NCBI GenBank assembly: GCA_029721435.1
Contig: CM056583.1
Span: forward strand, 87,683,620-87,747,619
Direction of reading: 5' to 3'
From: Gymnothorax reevesii
Lineage: Eukaryota > Chordata > Actinopteri > Anguilliformes > Muraenidae
DNA length: 64,000 nucleotides
The notes under the pieces: generated by a model
Database searches by the model: none
What the model was told of the DNA's origin: nothing
The model's input: the letters and a program-made list of their open reading frames with translations, nothing else
Position numbers and translations under genes: made by a program
In this document: positions 35,544-46,130 of the stretch, in pieces
Layout: each line of letters starts with the position of its first letter
How positions within the stretch are numbered: the stretch's first letter is position 1

Positions 35544-36002
35544 GCTTAAAGGAGAATTCCGGTGTGAATTTGATTTGGGGTGTATTGAAACATGATTACG
35601 AGTACTAACTTTTTCGAATACCCCACCTCCATACGCATACAACATTTCGAAATCCATGGCTTTTTAGCAGAAGCGCCCAACAGGCTTACAATGGTAGTCA
35701 ATTGGGTATAGCGTTGCCATGCAAAGAAATCGCTATTTTTTTCATAAATAACAAGGCTCAAAGTAGCTCCACACTTCATTGCTAGAATTCTGAGGGCCCA
35801 GACATTTAAAACGAGGCACTGAGAAAATGCACAGGAAGTTTATTTAAAAAAGACTGTGTATGCAAACAGTACCTTGAGGTAGTTTCCAGTCGCCTCCATC
35901 TTGAAAGTCACGATAAGTCGATTGACGAGCACGAACGAATAGGAAGGATGGGGAACAGATTGCAATCTATTCGTTCGTGCTCATCAATCGACTTAAAAAA
36001 TA
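35544..36002. mobile_element. Insertion beginning aaaggagaattccgg and ending in a 28-bp-arm hairpin
   Basis: It interrupts the small-exon array. The flanking intron words atagaaattgatcactccca occur on both sides (35510-35530 and 36001-36021), as a target duplication or module overlap. The right end is a near-perfect inverted repeat, 35915-35942 against 35967-35994. Non-coding; the family was not identified. Confidence 0.6.
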
Positions 36003-36216
36003 GAAATTGATCACTCCCACTTTGCAGTACGCCAAATGAGTGTAAACAACATGCTTCATGCTTTACAGTCTACAGAGGCTGCAGTGTTTGCCTGAAGACT
36101 CAATGGAAGAGGTGATGCAATTTTAGTGATGTTCTGGGTGTGAGACACTGAACGACAGAAATATAGTTACTTGTCTTCATTTTAAGAATTAAGCTTTCAT
36201 TGACAGTCAAACTTAC

Positions 36217-36288
36217 CTCCATTTTCTCCTGAAGTCTTAAATTAATGCTCTCAAATACAGCTAGGTGCTCCTTGATTTCGGTTTTGTC
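36217..36288 (-). CDS. Small repeat exon 1 (24 codons), 5'-most found
   Basis: A 72-nt exon, phase 0 to 0, acceptor ...atacag, donor gtaagt. It reads DKTEIKEHLAVFESIN then LRLQEKME. It is helical and one codon shorter than the family norm. The sequence on its right closely resembles the right flanks of exon a in U1 and U2. An in-frame ATG is its second-last codon. Confidence 0.65.
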
Positions 36289-36607
36289 CTGTATTTAGAC
36301 AGAAAAAAATTAACATATCAAAGAGAAAAATATCATTCATTTTGCATGAGTTTACAGATTATAACAGTGGCTTTGGGAGGATTTTTGTTCTGGCTCGCAT
36401 TTGGATGATTTCAAGAAAACCTTTAAATTATGGAATGTGGAGCAATTTATGGATATCATCACTGTCACAGATTCCGTTTAGCTGGATGTCGGATAATTAT
36501 TCTGTTAAACCAGCCAGTTTTGGATGACAGACGCTGAACCGTAGACTCATGAGAAATACAGTTATTAGTTGTTATTTAAATTGTGAAGTTTCAATCGTAA
36601 ACCTCCC

Positions 36608-36677
36608 TTTCCTATAGTAGAAAATTACGTTAAAGATGGTGTCTAGTTTACCCGGAGAAAATAAATGTTGCAGAGGG
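36608..36677 (-). pseudogene. Possible decayed small repeat exon
   Basis: Weak similarity to the decayed exons at 31293 and 34581 (cctctgcaac left part, GKLDTIFNVI), with flanking intron of the same family. The first codons are scrambled and no acceptor is visible. Confidence 0.35.
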
Positions 36678-37154
36678 AAAATATCCCCTATTTTGCATGC
36701 GCTAGCAGACCTTACAGTTAGTCCAGCTGATGGTTTTACGCTTTGTTTCACCTGCATTTGAATGATTTCAAGAGCAACTGATAATTCTGTTATGTGATTC
36801 CGCAGATTCTCTTTAGCTGCATTATTTATTTTGCGTGTTGCTTGATTATTCTGTTAAACTAGCAAACCAGCTGTTTAGGATTTCATCGGCCATAAAAGTT
36901 CTTTTTAGCGTAATTTCTGCTTGGGGTTTTTTTTTTTTTTTGTTTTTTAGATTTACCAAATAAAAACACTGAAAAATATAAGCTGTCAGGGTAAGGGTCC
37001 AAGGAGGCTGGGGGAGCCTCTCCATGAGAAAGATTTTGCAATTGAAGTGCAAAAATATGCATTTACTTTGCACCTGGGAACAGGTTGCTGAACAGTTTGT
37101 TTGTGCAAGAAAAATTAGGAGACTTGGGTTCTATATCCGATAGAAATGGAGAAA

Positions 37155-37300
37155 TAGGGGCCTCCAGGTGACTCACAGCTAAGACATTCATTCATCAGTG
37201 ACGCCTGTGGTCTGGTGTTTGAATCCCTGCCACATCGTTACTGGCTACGACCGGAGGTCTGCATGGGTGAGGCAACAATTTCCGCAGCCTTGCCGGGGAT
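37155..37300 (+). mobile_element. Possible tRNA-derived SINE
   Basis: A stretch opening gggcctccaggtgactcac with an internal ggtgtttgaatccctg resembling an RNA polymerase III B box, followed by tRNA-unrelated sequence. The layout fits a fish tRNA-type SINE. No poly-A tail or target duplication was confirmed, and the right side runs into the Tc1-like remnant. Confidence 0.4.
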
Positions 37301-38312
37301 AACAGGCGTTAAGCTTGTTAAAAATTTGTTAGTACAGTTTGCAGGTGGGAAACTGGTTAATGAACTGAAGGCAGCTGGGACCACAGTTACAAAAGAAACA
37401 GTTGGTAACACACTACGTGGTCATGGATTGAAATCCTGCAGCGCACGCAAGGTCCCCCTGCTCAAGAAGGCACATGTACAGGCCCGCCTGAAGTTCGCCA
37501 TTGACCACCTGGATGACTCCGAAGAAGCCTGGAAGAAGGTGATGTGGTCAGATGAGACCAAAATAGAACTTTTTGGGCTCAACTCGACTCGCCGTGTTTG
37601 GAGGGCAAAGAACACAGAGTATAACCCAAAGAACACCATCCCCACCGTCAAGCACAGTGGTGCTTTTCAGCCAAGGGGAGGGCACAACTCCATTGCATTG
37701 AGGGGAGGATGGACGGGGCCATATACCGTGGAATTCTGGACCAACAGCTCCTTCCAACAGTGAGAGAGCTGAACATGGGTCGAGGATGGGCGTTTCAGCA
37801 CGACAACTACCCTAAGCACACCGCCAAAGCAACAAAAGAGTGGCTGAAGAAGAATTACATCAAGGGTCTGGAGTGGCTTAGCCAGTCTCCAGACCTGAAT
37901 CCTATTGAAAATCTTTGGAGGGAGCTTAAAATTCGGGTTGCAAGGCGACAGCCTCGGGACCTGAATGATTTGGAGGCTGTCTGCAGGGAGGAGTGGGCCA
38001 ACATCCCTGCCAAAATGTGCACAAACCTTGTCAACAACTATAAAAATTGTTTGACATCTGTGCTGGCCAATAATGGCTTTTCTACAAAATATTAACATGC
38101 TGTTTGTCCAGGGGGTCAAATACTTATTTTTGACCAAAAATATGCAAATAAATTCCTAAAATGCATACAATGTCTTATTCCACTTTTTTGGTGATATTCT
38201 GTCACTCACTGTAAAAATAAACCTGTCATTAAAGTTATAGACCGTTGCACTTTTTGTTAGTGGGCAAACCTGCAAAATCAGCAAGGGGTCAAATACTTAT
38301 TTCCCCCACTGT
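37300..38312 (+). pseudogene. Tc1-like transposase, frameshifted and 5'-truncated
   Basis: Tc1/mariner transposases cut and paste their element at TA sites using a DDE/D triad. Visible: the end of the DNA-binding region (GNTLRGHGLKSCSARKVPLL), first catalytic aspartate (WSDETKIELFG), second ([10 protein letters not shown]) and the D34E block ([13 protein letters not shown]). The frame changes near 37665-37710 and the middle motif normally reading LWGC is lost, so the protein is broken. The right inverted repeat is present at about 38281-38312 (aatacttatttcccccactg). The left one was not found. Confidence 0.85.
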
Positions 38313-38976
38313 ATGCTGTGGGAATGCTTCAGTGCATCTGGAAATGGAAATCTCGTCACGGTGGAATGTATCATGAACAAAGAAAGGTATGAGGAGAATT
38401 TGAAAGAAAACTTAAAGCAGTCAACAGTAAGATTGGGTCTGGGTCGTTGCTTCATCTCCCAGCATGACAACGGTCCAAAACATACGTCCCTCTTGGTGAA
38501 GAACCATCTCCAGAAGACCAAAGTGAATGTAATTGAGTGGCCTGCACAAAGCCCTGACTTAAAGCACATAGAAAATATGTGGGGTGACCAAAAGAAGAAC
38601 ATCCACGCCAGAGGGCCATCAAAACTGGAGGAGCTTGAGAGATTTGCCAAAGAAGAACAGGCTGGGATTCTTCAAAAGAAATGTCAGAGACTTGTAGAAA
38701 ACTACAGCAAACTGCAGGCAGTTATCCAGCAAAAAGGAAACACAATTGATAATTAGGATCCGGGGGGCTAATAATATTGACCCTGATAGGTTTTGTATTT
38801 TGTGGAATATTTTCATTTCTGTGTGCAAACTAAAATAATGTAAGCACCCAAATAAAACTAGGATGTCAAAAAAAGCTGTGTTAAAAATGTGTTTCTCTGT
38901 TAAAAAGCACTTGGGAAACACTTTTAAAACAATGAAATTTTTGTAGGGGGGCAAATAATTTTGGCCTCGACTGTAA
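38313..38976 (+). pseudogene. Second Tc1-like transposase fragment, different family
   Basis: The open frame 38313-38756 holds the C-terminal half of a transposase: LWECFSASGNG, SQHDNGPKHTS and QSPDLKHIENMWGD. It ends with the element's own inverted repeat at about 38938-38976 (ggggggcaaataattttggc). Its left side is cut exactly at the outer end of the first Tc1 element, so the two are nested or abutting. The N-terminal half is missing. Confidence 0.85.
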
Positions 38977-39099
38977 GCATACAGCATTTCTAACACTTAC
39001 ATATTTCAGCTCAAACTATTTTTTTTTTTTTTCAAAATGAGACAAAGGTAACTAGAGTAAACACTACATGCAGTTTGTAAATTATTATTTTATTTGTCG

Positions 39100-39715
39100 A
39101 CTAAAAAAAGCTAGCCAACCCTACCTGACCCTTAGTGAAAAAGTAATTGCCCACTTCAGTACTAAATCAACCAATCCAACGCATGTAGTCGATGACTGGG
39201 TTCAAGCTCTTTAGACATACCCAGGCAAGATTAATGCAGGCCTTGCTGAATCTAAACATCACTAAAATAGCACTTAAATCCAGCAATGTGAATCAGGCTA
39301 AAAGCAGCAGATCTAAAGAAATCCAAAACAAATCCACTGGCATCTATCAATCTGGAAGGGGTTATGGATCCATTTCTACGGCTCTAGGACTCCAGCAAAC
39401 CACAGAAAGAGTGATTATCTACAACCGAAGAAAACAGAACGGTGCTGAACCTTCCCAGGAGAGACCAGCCGACGACACATCCAAGAGGTCACTGAACAAC
39501 TCAAACCAACAGCTAATGAACTGCAGGCCTCACTTGCCTCGGTTAAGATCAGCGCTCATGATTTCACAATAAGAGTGAGACAGGCCAGAAATAGCATCCA
39601 AGAAGAACATCATCCCAACAGCCGAACACGGTGCAGTGATGGTCTGGGGCAGCTTTGCTGCTTCGGGACCTGGGCAACTTGCACCAGGACTGAGTTTGGG
39701 AACCCCTGCGCTAGT
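39100..39715 (+). pseudogene. Third Tc1-like remnant with internal deletion
   Basis: The left end carries gaaaaagtaattgcccac, typical of a Tc1 inverted repeat. The translated part STGIYQSGRGYGSISTALG followed by LQQTTERVII is the helix-turn-helix region. After 39570 comes AVMVWGSFAASGPGQL from the catalytic region, in another frame. The middle, most of the DDE region and the right end are gone. Confidence 0.7.
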
Positions 39716-40003
39716 CTGTGACAGGTAAACTACGTGACTCTATTTTAGCTCGCCCTGAAACCCAGACGGTTACTTCACACTTTGACGTGATCATTTTCTT
39801 AAATACAGTTGATGTGATCATCCCCAATTTGTATTGCGCGTAAAAAGTATAAACATTATTGCTACATGCTTCAAAGTTTGCATAGACGGCAACGTGTACA
39901 TCAGAATTCCATGGGTGAGCAAATACGATTTTAGTTTTTAAACCCTTACAGAAGAAAATGTTCTGATAAACATAAAAAGTGTCAAAGCGTGCTGGGTACT
40001 TAC

Positions 40004-40125
40004 AAATTCTCGGATAGGATGGGTCAAATGCTGAGGACAAAAGACCCACGGGGTTCAATAAAGTGTATCTCGTCGTATCTTATACTTCAACCGCACGCAG
40101 CTGCTTCTCTGAGCTGTAACGTTAT
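40004..40125 (-). other. Possible untranslated first exon of the TOG gene
   Basis: A strong donor (gtaagt) on the minus strand at 40003 closes a stretch with no ATG. The adjoining intron at 39840-39930 resembles the introns of the small-exon array (for example 32030-32110), which links it to the same gene. The 5' limit is a guess from the TATA-like site upstream. The Tc1-like remnants at 37.3-39.7 kb would then lie in intron 1. Confidence 0.35.
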
Positions 40126-40150
40126 GTGGAACCGCTGCTCTGAGGCAGAC

Positions 40151-40159
40151 TTAAATACC
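40151..40159 (-). promoter_or_regulatory. TATA-like element upstream of the possible first exon
   Basis: On the minus strand the bases read ggtatttaag, about 25-30 bp before the proposed start of transcription near 40125. The fit is modest; it is proposed from position and composition only. Confidence 0.25.
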
Positions 40160-40306
40160 CCAACGAACATTCGGAGCGACGACACTGAAGGAGGCCCAGT
40201 GACGCTGACATGCTGTCATAACAGACGTTCTTCCCCTCGGCACCAATGATCCGTATTGCTGACGCAATGTAAACAGCGCTGGAAGGGTGACGCAGCCGAG
40301 AGGTCA

Positions 40307-40408
40307 TACCCAGTGGGCATACAACGTTGAAACAATGTTGAAACAGCGCTGTTGGGGTTGCTTCAATGTTACATCAACGTTGAATCGACGTCGTGTGCCC
40401 ACTAGGTA
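40307..40408. mobile_element. ~100-bp palindromic element (MITE-like)
   Basis: The ends acccagtgggcatacaacgt and acgtcgtgtgcccactaggt are imperfect inverted repeats. The interior has repeated acgttgaa/atgttgaa words. It is non-coding, sits just upstream of the possible first exon, and resembles a short repeat frequent in fish genomes. Confidence 0.6.
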
Positions 40409-41233
40409 TTGGTATGCCTGGTAGCAATCAACTATTACGTTGTCTCCTACGGCAGGGCAAACCACGAGTCTTTTCAGCGCAGCAAACATTTATCGCGTTG
40501 GCAAGACAATTCATAGGGTGCAGTTAAGGTGGAAATATCGTGATTAATAGGCTATGTCAACGGTAAATAGCTATTATCGATCTACTTTAACACGGTAGCG
40601 AGCTATAATGAACATTTGAGAAGTTGGTCGACACTGGAATAGTCTACTTCAAATTAGTTAGTAAGTTAGCCCCTTGCTTTAGCCTCATTTATGCACAAGG
40701 TTTCAGGACTATATTTGATATTATCAATGACATCCATGTCACACTCCATAACCATTTAAGTCAGCATCATCTATGGGCAACGCTGTTTTATAATAGACTG
40801 GGCTTCGAACGCTGTCGCTCAGGCACTTAGCTAAACGCTTTCATAGCTAACGCCCATCACCACTCGAGGCTACGACAACCTTGTGTAGCAGGAATAGTTT
40901 TGCCTGCATTGATAAATGAATGAAGTTCGCCAAAATTCAGTTCTGTATCCCTCAAGGGTTTGTTGTTTGCGTTGCCCTGGCAACACCTCTGGGTCAAAGG
41001 GCAGTGCCCTCCCGCTTCTAGCTCCTTTTCCTGAAAATTCTGGGCGAAGAAGGTGGGTAGAATTATGACCTCCGCTCATTGTGTATTAAAACAATGAAAT
41101 CCCCCTAAAAGTCCAATCTGTCTTTGTAAAATGTATTATGAATGTAAGTGGATCACAATGTATGTATTTCGGGACATACTATTGGTTGTCTTGCTTATAT
41201 TAACCGAATACGTGAGAGCAAACTATGAATGAC

Positions 41234-41446
41234 TGTTACGATATGTACATTCTGCGCGGGGTTGTTAACGATAGTATTTTGAATGTAGGAGCTGGAGGGT
41301 CATCATTACTGTCCGAAACCGACCCATGCCTTGTGTTTGTCATTGTCAGAAAAATAATAAAGCCGTTGAACCATCGTCTGTCGTCTGCCTGCACGTTCCT
41401 GTGGGAAGTAGCTCCAGCAGAGAGGAGTCGGGGTTAGCTGGTTACA
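41234..41446 (+). repeat. Probable 5' LTR (3' part certain, 5' limit inferred) of the Gypsy element
   Basis: Runs from tgttacgatatg to ...tggttaca, with a polyadenylation signal aataaa near 41356. It is placed by the primer-binding site directly after it. With no 3' LTR to compare, the left boundary could be further left. Confidence 0.45.
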
Positions 41447-41447
41447 C

Positions 41448-41457
41448 TGGTGCCGTG
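41448..41457 (+). other. Primer-binding site, tRNA-His type
   Basis: The bases tggtgccgtg complement the CCA-bearing 3' end of eukaryotic tRNA-His (cacggcacca). Position one base after the proposed LTR end is as expected. The match stops after ten bases. Confidence 0.5.
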
Positions 41458-42172
41458 GACCGCGGAACTACGATCATCTTTATTGCTGGTCACTGGAGCC
41501 GTTCTTCCAAACCTCTCAGCTGGTCGAGGGGTAAAGCGACAGACTTCAATGAAGTAAATTCGGGTTTGAAACTGCTGCTGACGAAGTGTTACTACCTGCT
41601 ATTTTACATTCGGCGGAGCTCAGGTTAGGTGATTAGCGGACGCAGTGTTAAAATATTTGTATAATGTTGGGCGCGCAACGGTGGTTTTGTGATACCATTA
41701 TTATTTTGTTTTAACGATGCTGTAATGCATCGCATTTCATACGATTTTCGGGCAGTCATTGAATGCCAGAGAGTTTACTTTTTGATTTACTAAAACGGAT
41801 TTGTGAAACAACTCAACTGTGCATTGACAGTTTTGTGCATGACCGAATTTTTTTTTTTTTTTTATTTCAATTGAACATTGCTGGTTGATATTGACTTCTT
41901 CATGATCATTACCACCTATTCATATACAAAAGTAAGGTGTTGATAATAGTTTGTTCGTACAGCACAAAGTATAATTAAAGTGGGTAAAGTATACAGCGTA
42001 AACAAGTATATTGAAGAATAAACTGTTATTCATAGGATCATAAAATTGTAAAATATAGATTGCTAATTCTGATGATGTATAGGCAATTGTAGATTTCTTT
42101 GGCTACTTTGTCCACTTGATTTTGATATTGTGCATTCCATATTGTCTGTTTAGTAACCTTTTGTGATTGACA

Positions 42173-43618
42173 ATGTCAGAGGGGAGGATTGTTAGTGAGG
42201 ATGTGAGACGCCCATATGGTAGGGGGAGGCCCATTACTGGAAGCTGTGTTGTGACCAGCCCTGTAGGTTTGCCTGCCTTAGGTGAGGAATTACCCACTGA
42301 CATAAATGAGGGTGCTTCTGGTAGTACATGCAGTGATGCAGCGCAGGGTCCTTTCACATCCACTCCTTCACGCCAGTCTGGTGAGACTGATAATGCGCTT
42401 AGGCATTTGAGTGTTTTGATCACAGAGCTGGGTAAAAATATAGGTGATTCAGTCACAGCCAGGTTAATGTCAGATACCCACACACATACACGGTGCCATC
42501 GTGAGGAATGCAATGGTACGACACAGGCAAACAGCCCTACTTCTCTTGACCTCTCTCCGCTGAATGTGGTTGTGAAATCAGATACTAAGGAGCCTGCAGT
42601 CTTCCGAGGGGATGGAGCTGACAAGTGTTCTGTTGATGAGTGGGTTGACCTGATGACAGTGTACCTGAGGAAGAAAAATGTCCGCACTGCCGACCAATCT
42701 GATGAGATTCTTAGTAGGCTGATGGGAAGGGCAAAAGATGTTGTGCGAATTGGATTGCGCAGTGACCCGTCTCTCTGTGTCACACAGTATCCCGAGGCCA
42801 TTTATGCCATCCTCAGGCAGCACTTCGGTGACCTTTCCTATTCCTGCATGCCACTCGCTGACTTCTACAACACCATCCCTAACACCCGTGAGAGCCCCAT
42901 TGATTACTGGGTTCGTTTGAATAGAGCAGCTGACGTAGCAGACGAGTGTCTCTGACGCCAGGGGGGAGGAATGCGGGATCTGAACAAAGAAGTAGCTATG
43001 ATGTTTGTGAGGCACTGCCCAGACCCATCTCTGAGCATTGTGTTTAAGAGCAAGATTGCTAGCAGCTGGACGGCAAAAGAGGTGCAGGAGAGACTGGATG
43101 AATACCAGCGTGAGCGGAAGTTCCGTCCCAATACACACTCGTTCAGCCACCAGCCCAGGCAGGCCGTAGCAATGGTGAGTGACGATGACCTGTCAGAGCA
43201 GTCGCGTGACCCTGTCCTACCAGTCCTGCAGGCGAGTAAACAGACCATGCAGCACCCTCGGAGGAATGATGAGGCTGCCTCGCTGCAGAAAAGCATGGAT
43301 AGGATGGCCGATATGCTGAGTCAAGTCCTGAGCACCCTGTCCGCTCCCGAACATGTTCCTGTCGCCAACAGCCAGGGCAGGCCTCAAGCACAGCAGAGAA
43401 GGAGGACCAGTGAGCGTCGGCCATGTGACATATGTCATCAACGCTCCCACTCCACTATTAGTCACTGCCAAGTTCACGATCTCTGTTTCATCTGCCATCA
43501 ACCAGGCCACATGAGAGATCAGTGCACTACATCTTCACCTCCCGCGTCACCGCCAGTCCTCCCAGTGCGGGAAACGGAGCAGCCCGCATTTAGAGAGGGG
43601 AAATGTGGGCCCGTGTGA
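42173..43618 (+). pseudogene. Ty3/Gypsy gag with one in-frame stop
   Basis: This codes for a capsid-type protein that would package element RNA. The first ATG is 42173. The central region (FRGDGADKCSVDEWVDLM and following) looks like a Ty3-type capsid. The C-terminal zinc knuckle is CFICHQPGHMRDQC, with a second Cys/His cluster before it (CDICHQRSHS). A TGA at 42953-42955 interrupts an otherwise continuous frame, and the reading resumes in the same frame, so it is a point-mutation-like break. The 3' end overlaps the next frame by 14 bp in a +1 relation. Confidence 0.8.
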
Positions 43619-44462
43619 AAATTCCCTCAACAGCGCACCAGATTTACAGTCCTTGTACGAAGCAGTAAGTGAAGGTCTACCCAGTGATTCTCGAGTCATA
43701 GTTCAGAATACACAGCGTCTGCAGGGCAGTGATAGCTTGTTCTATACCCCGGTTGTTGTGAATGGGTGTACCACAGTGAAGGCTATGCTGGACACAGGCT
43801 CTATGGCGTGTACTGTGAGCGAGGATGTGGAGAGAGCGCTCATTGCTGCGGGCTCACTGGACTGTAATGTGCAACAAAATGTTGATGTCGTTTTGGTCGG
43901 ATGTGGGGGGAAGAGAGTCCATCCGAAGAGGGTGTGTGACCTGAGGCTGGACGTGTATGGATGTAATGTGGAGGTGCCCACGCTGGTTGTTCCGGGTCAG
44001 GAGGATGACCTCATTATTGGGACAAATGTACTCAAATACCTCACTCGCAGATTCAAGGAATCCGATAGATACTGGGAGGTGATCTCCGAGCCAGGCCACC
44101 CTGATGAGAGGGGGCGCGACGACTTCCTTGCCATGCTCACTGGTGTCCATCGGTGGGAAGGTGAAGTTCCTGATGTCGTCGGGACTGTGAAGCTGTGCCG
44201 TGCCATCACCCTGTCACCTGGCCATGAGCATCTTGTCTGGGGTAAACTTCCTACAAAGTCCTGTGCATACCCTGGCTGTACTGTGGTGGTTGAACCCACT
44301 AAGTCTCGCTCCTGCCCCCGAAATGTCCTAGTTGGCCGTATTGTAACTCCGCTGTGGGGTGATGGATGGGTCCCTCTTAAAATCATGAACCCTACCGACA
44401 GACCTGTTTCACTGCGGAGGAACGCCAAACTAGCTGATGTGTATCCGTGCATAGCCCTGTAG
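43605..44462 (+). CDS. Gypsy aspartic protease region
   Basis: A 285-codon frame, shifted +1 from gag, as for elements that use programmed frameshifting. The active-site motif is AMLDTGSMACTVS (DTG) and a later segment LIIGTNVL is the usual protease partner motif (I-I-G-x-N). The frame is closed by a TAG at 44460-44462, after which the same frame continues as reverse transcriptase. The stop is either a mutation or a readthrough codon. Confidence 0.75.
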   Translation: MGPCENSLNSAPDLQSLYEAVSEGLPSDSRVIVQNTQRLQGSDSLFYTPVVVNGCTTVKAMLDTGSMACTVSEDVERALIAAGSLDCNVQQNVDVVLVGCGGKRVHPKRVCDLRLDVYGCNVEVPTLVVPGQEDDLIIGTNVLKYLTRRFKESDRYWEVISEPGHPDERGRDDFLAMLTGVHRWEGEVPDVVGTVKLCRAITLSPGHEHLVWGKLPTKSCAYPGCTVVVEPTKSRSCPRNVLVGRIVTPLWGDGWVPLKIMNPTDRPVSLRRNAKLADVYPCIAL

Positions 44463-44465
44463 GAT

Positions 44466-46130
44466 GTGGTGACAGCTGACAGTATGTGTGTGAAGAGTAA
44501 CCAGCAGCACATCTCTCTAGAGCCCACACAGCAGCCAGCGATGATTTCTGACATGTCCGAGAAACTGAAGCAGCATGGCCTGGGCAACTTGGATCTTGAC
44601 TCCTGCGAAGTGTCTGATGACTGGAAGGATAAAATGTGTGCACTCGCCTTGAAGTACTCTGACGTATTCTCGAGAGACAAACTTGACTGCGGAGAAGCAA
44701 GGGACTTTGTTCATAGGAGTCACTTAGTGGACGAAAGGCCATTCCGTCTACCATACAGGCGTGTCCCGCCTGCCCAGTTCCAGAAGCTGCGCGTCGTGTT
44801 GAATGAGATGGAGGAGAAGGGTATCATTCGGAAGTCTTCGAGTGAGTTTGCATCGCCACTTGTCTTAGTGTGGAAGAAAAATGGCGACCTCAGGATCTGT
44901 ACTGATTTCCGCTGTTTAAATGCCCGAACAGTGAAAGACGCCCACCCTCTGCCTCACCAAGCCGATTGCCTTGCTGCCCTCGGGGGTAACGCACTGTTTT
45001 CCACTATGGACCTCACCTCCGGTTTCTACAACATCCCTCTTCACGAAGATGATAAGAAGTACCCTGCCTTCTCTTCACCAGTTGGTCTGCATGAGTACAA
45101 TCGTCTTCCCCAAGGCCTATGCAACAGCCCTGCCAGTTTCATGCGGATGATGATGCGCATCTTCGGGGATCAGAATTTCCTTTCTCTCCTCTGCTACCTC
45201 GATGACCTGATGATCTTTGCGCCAAATGAAGAAGAAGCCCTGCAACGCCTGGAGATGGTCTTCACGCGGCTGCGCGTGCACAACCTCAAACTCGCCCCCA
45301 AGAAGTGCCACCTCCTCAGACGCTCTGTCCACTTCCTTGGCCATGTCATCGACAGCAATGGTGTTTCCACGGACCCAGCTAAAGTTGAGGCCATTGCTGA
45401 TGTGACGAGAATGGGCCTAATGTCTCCTGATGGCCAGACTCCGGACCCCAAGAAGATTCAGTCGTTCCTGGGCTTAGTGATGTGGTATCAACGGTTCATT
45501 CCGAACTGCTCGACTATAGCTAAGCCTCTCTTCCAGCTAACCAAGGGGCCGAAAGAAAAACTGAGGAGAAAAGGTCAAGTGGACGGGCAGAGGCGTGCGA
45601 ACCGCTACCGGAAGCTTACCGCTGCAGACTGGACCCCTGAATGTGACCGGGCACTGCAGTGTCTCAAAGATGCTCTGTTAGCTAATGTTGTCCTGGCCCA
45701 CCCAGACTTCTCCAGACCCTTCATCTTGTCCACCGATGCGTCAACTGATGGCTTAGGTGCTGTGCTTTCTCAAGTGGCTCTGGGAGAAGATAGAGCGCGC
45801 CCTATCGCGTTTGCCAGTAAGTCGTTGAACAAAGCCCAGAGGAACTATCCTGCGCACCGACTTGAATTCCTGGCCCTCAAGTGGGCGGTCTGTGAGAAGT
45901 TCAGCCATTGGCTTAAGGGGAATGCATTCACAGCGTGGACGGACAATAACCCCCTCACTCATATTCTGACTAAGCCAAAGTTGGATGCCTGTGAACAGCG
46001 CTGGGTAGCAAAGTTAGCTGCTTATGATTTTGATCTTAAATACGTACCTGGGCCAAAGAATGTTGTGGCCGACGTGCTCACCAACGTACATATTTCATAT
46101 TTATTTGTGGTCAGCGCTATTACCAACTGA
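44466..46130 (+). pseudogene. Gypsy reverse transcriptase-RNase H, truncated before the integrase
   Basis: A frame of 554 codons in the same frame as protease. RT blocks: LRICTDFRCLNARTVKDAHP, FSTMDLTSGFYNIPL, LPQGLCNSPASFMRMM and LCYLDDLMIFA (YLDD catalytic pair). Connection and RNase H: FILSTDASTDGLGAVLSQ, YPAHRLEFLALKWAV and WTDNNPLTHIL. The usual ADALSR end of RNase H is ADVLT, followed near 46083 by unrelated sequence and a stop. Integrase and 3' LTR are absent, so the copy is dead by truncation. Confidence 0.88.

Larger units (their letters stand above)
1..40150 (-). other. Gene locus: tandem TOG-domain protein, TOGARAM/crescerin-like; 3' end outside the window
   Basis: This is an inferred single gene read right to left. 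The right part (29.9-36.3 kb) supplies many small phase-0 exons that probably form coiled coil. The left part supplies repeated seven-exon modules, each ending in one TOG domain. TOG domains are HEAT-type helical arrays that bind tubulin; in TOGARAM and CLASP proteins several are strung together to control microtubules, for TOGARAM in cilia. The assignment rests on the order of hallmarks in the joined exons: a W in the first helix (SDEWW), then GLDLLSQLAEHHPE, then RE joined to VLNPL, then LYLKAGSDN and ALGHMIR, then AKHLLALVE. This matches the familiar TOG helix order (DW, EGL, QEVKNLRS, LLxKAGxSN, ALxxMV, AQHLxxLVE). The exact orthologue and the full domain number are unknown because the array runs off the left edge. 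All introns used have GT-AG ends except one GC-AG. Confidence 0.72.

Noticed and set aside
40307..40408. Considered as a short CRISPR-like or tandem repeat because of recurring acgttgaa words.
   Set aside because: No regular spacers, and the ends form an inverted repeat, so a MITE-like element fits better.
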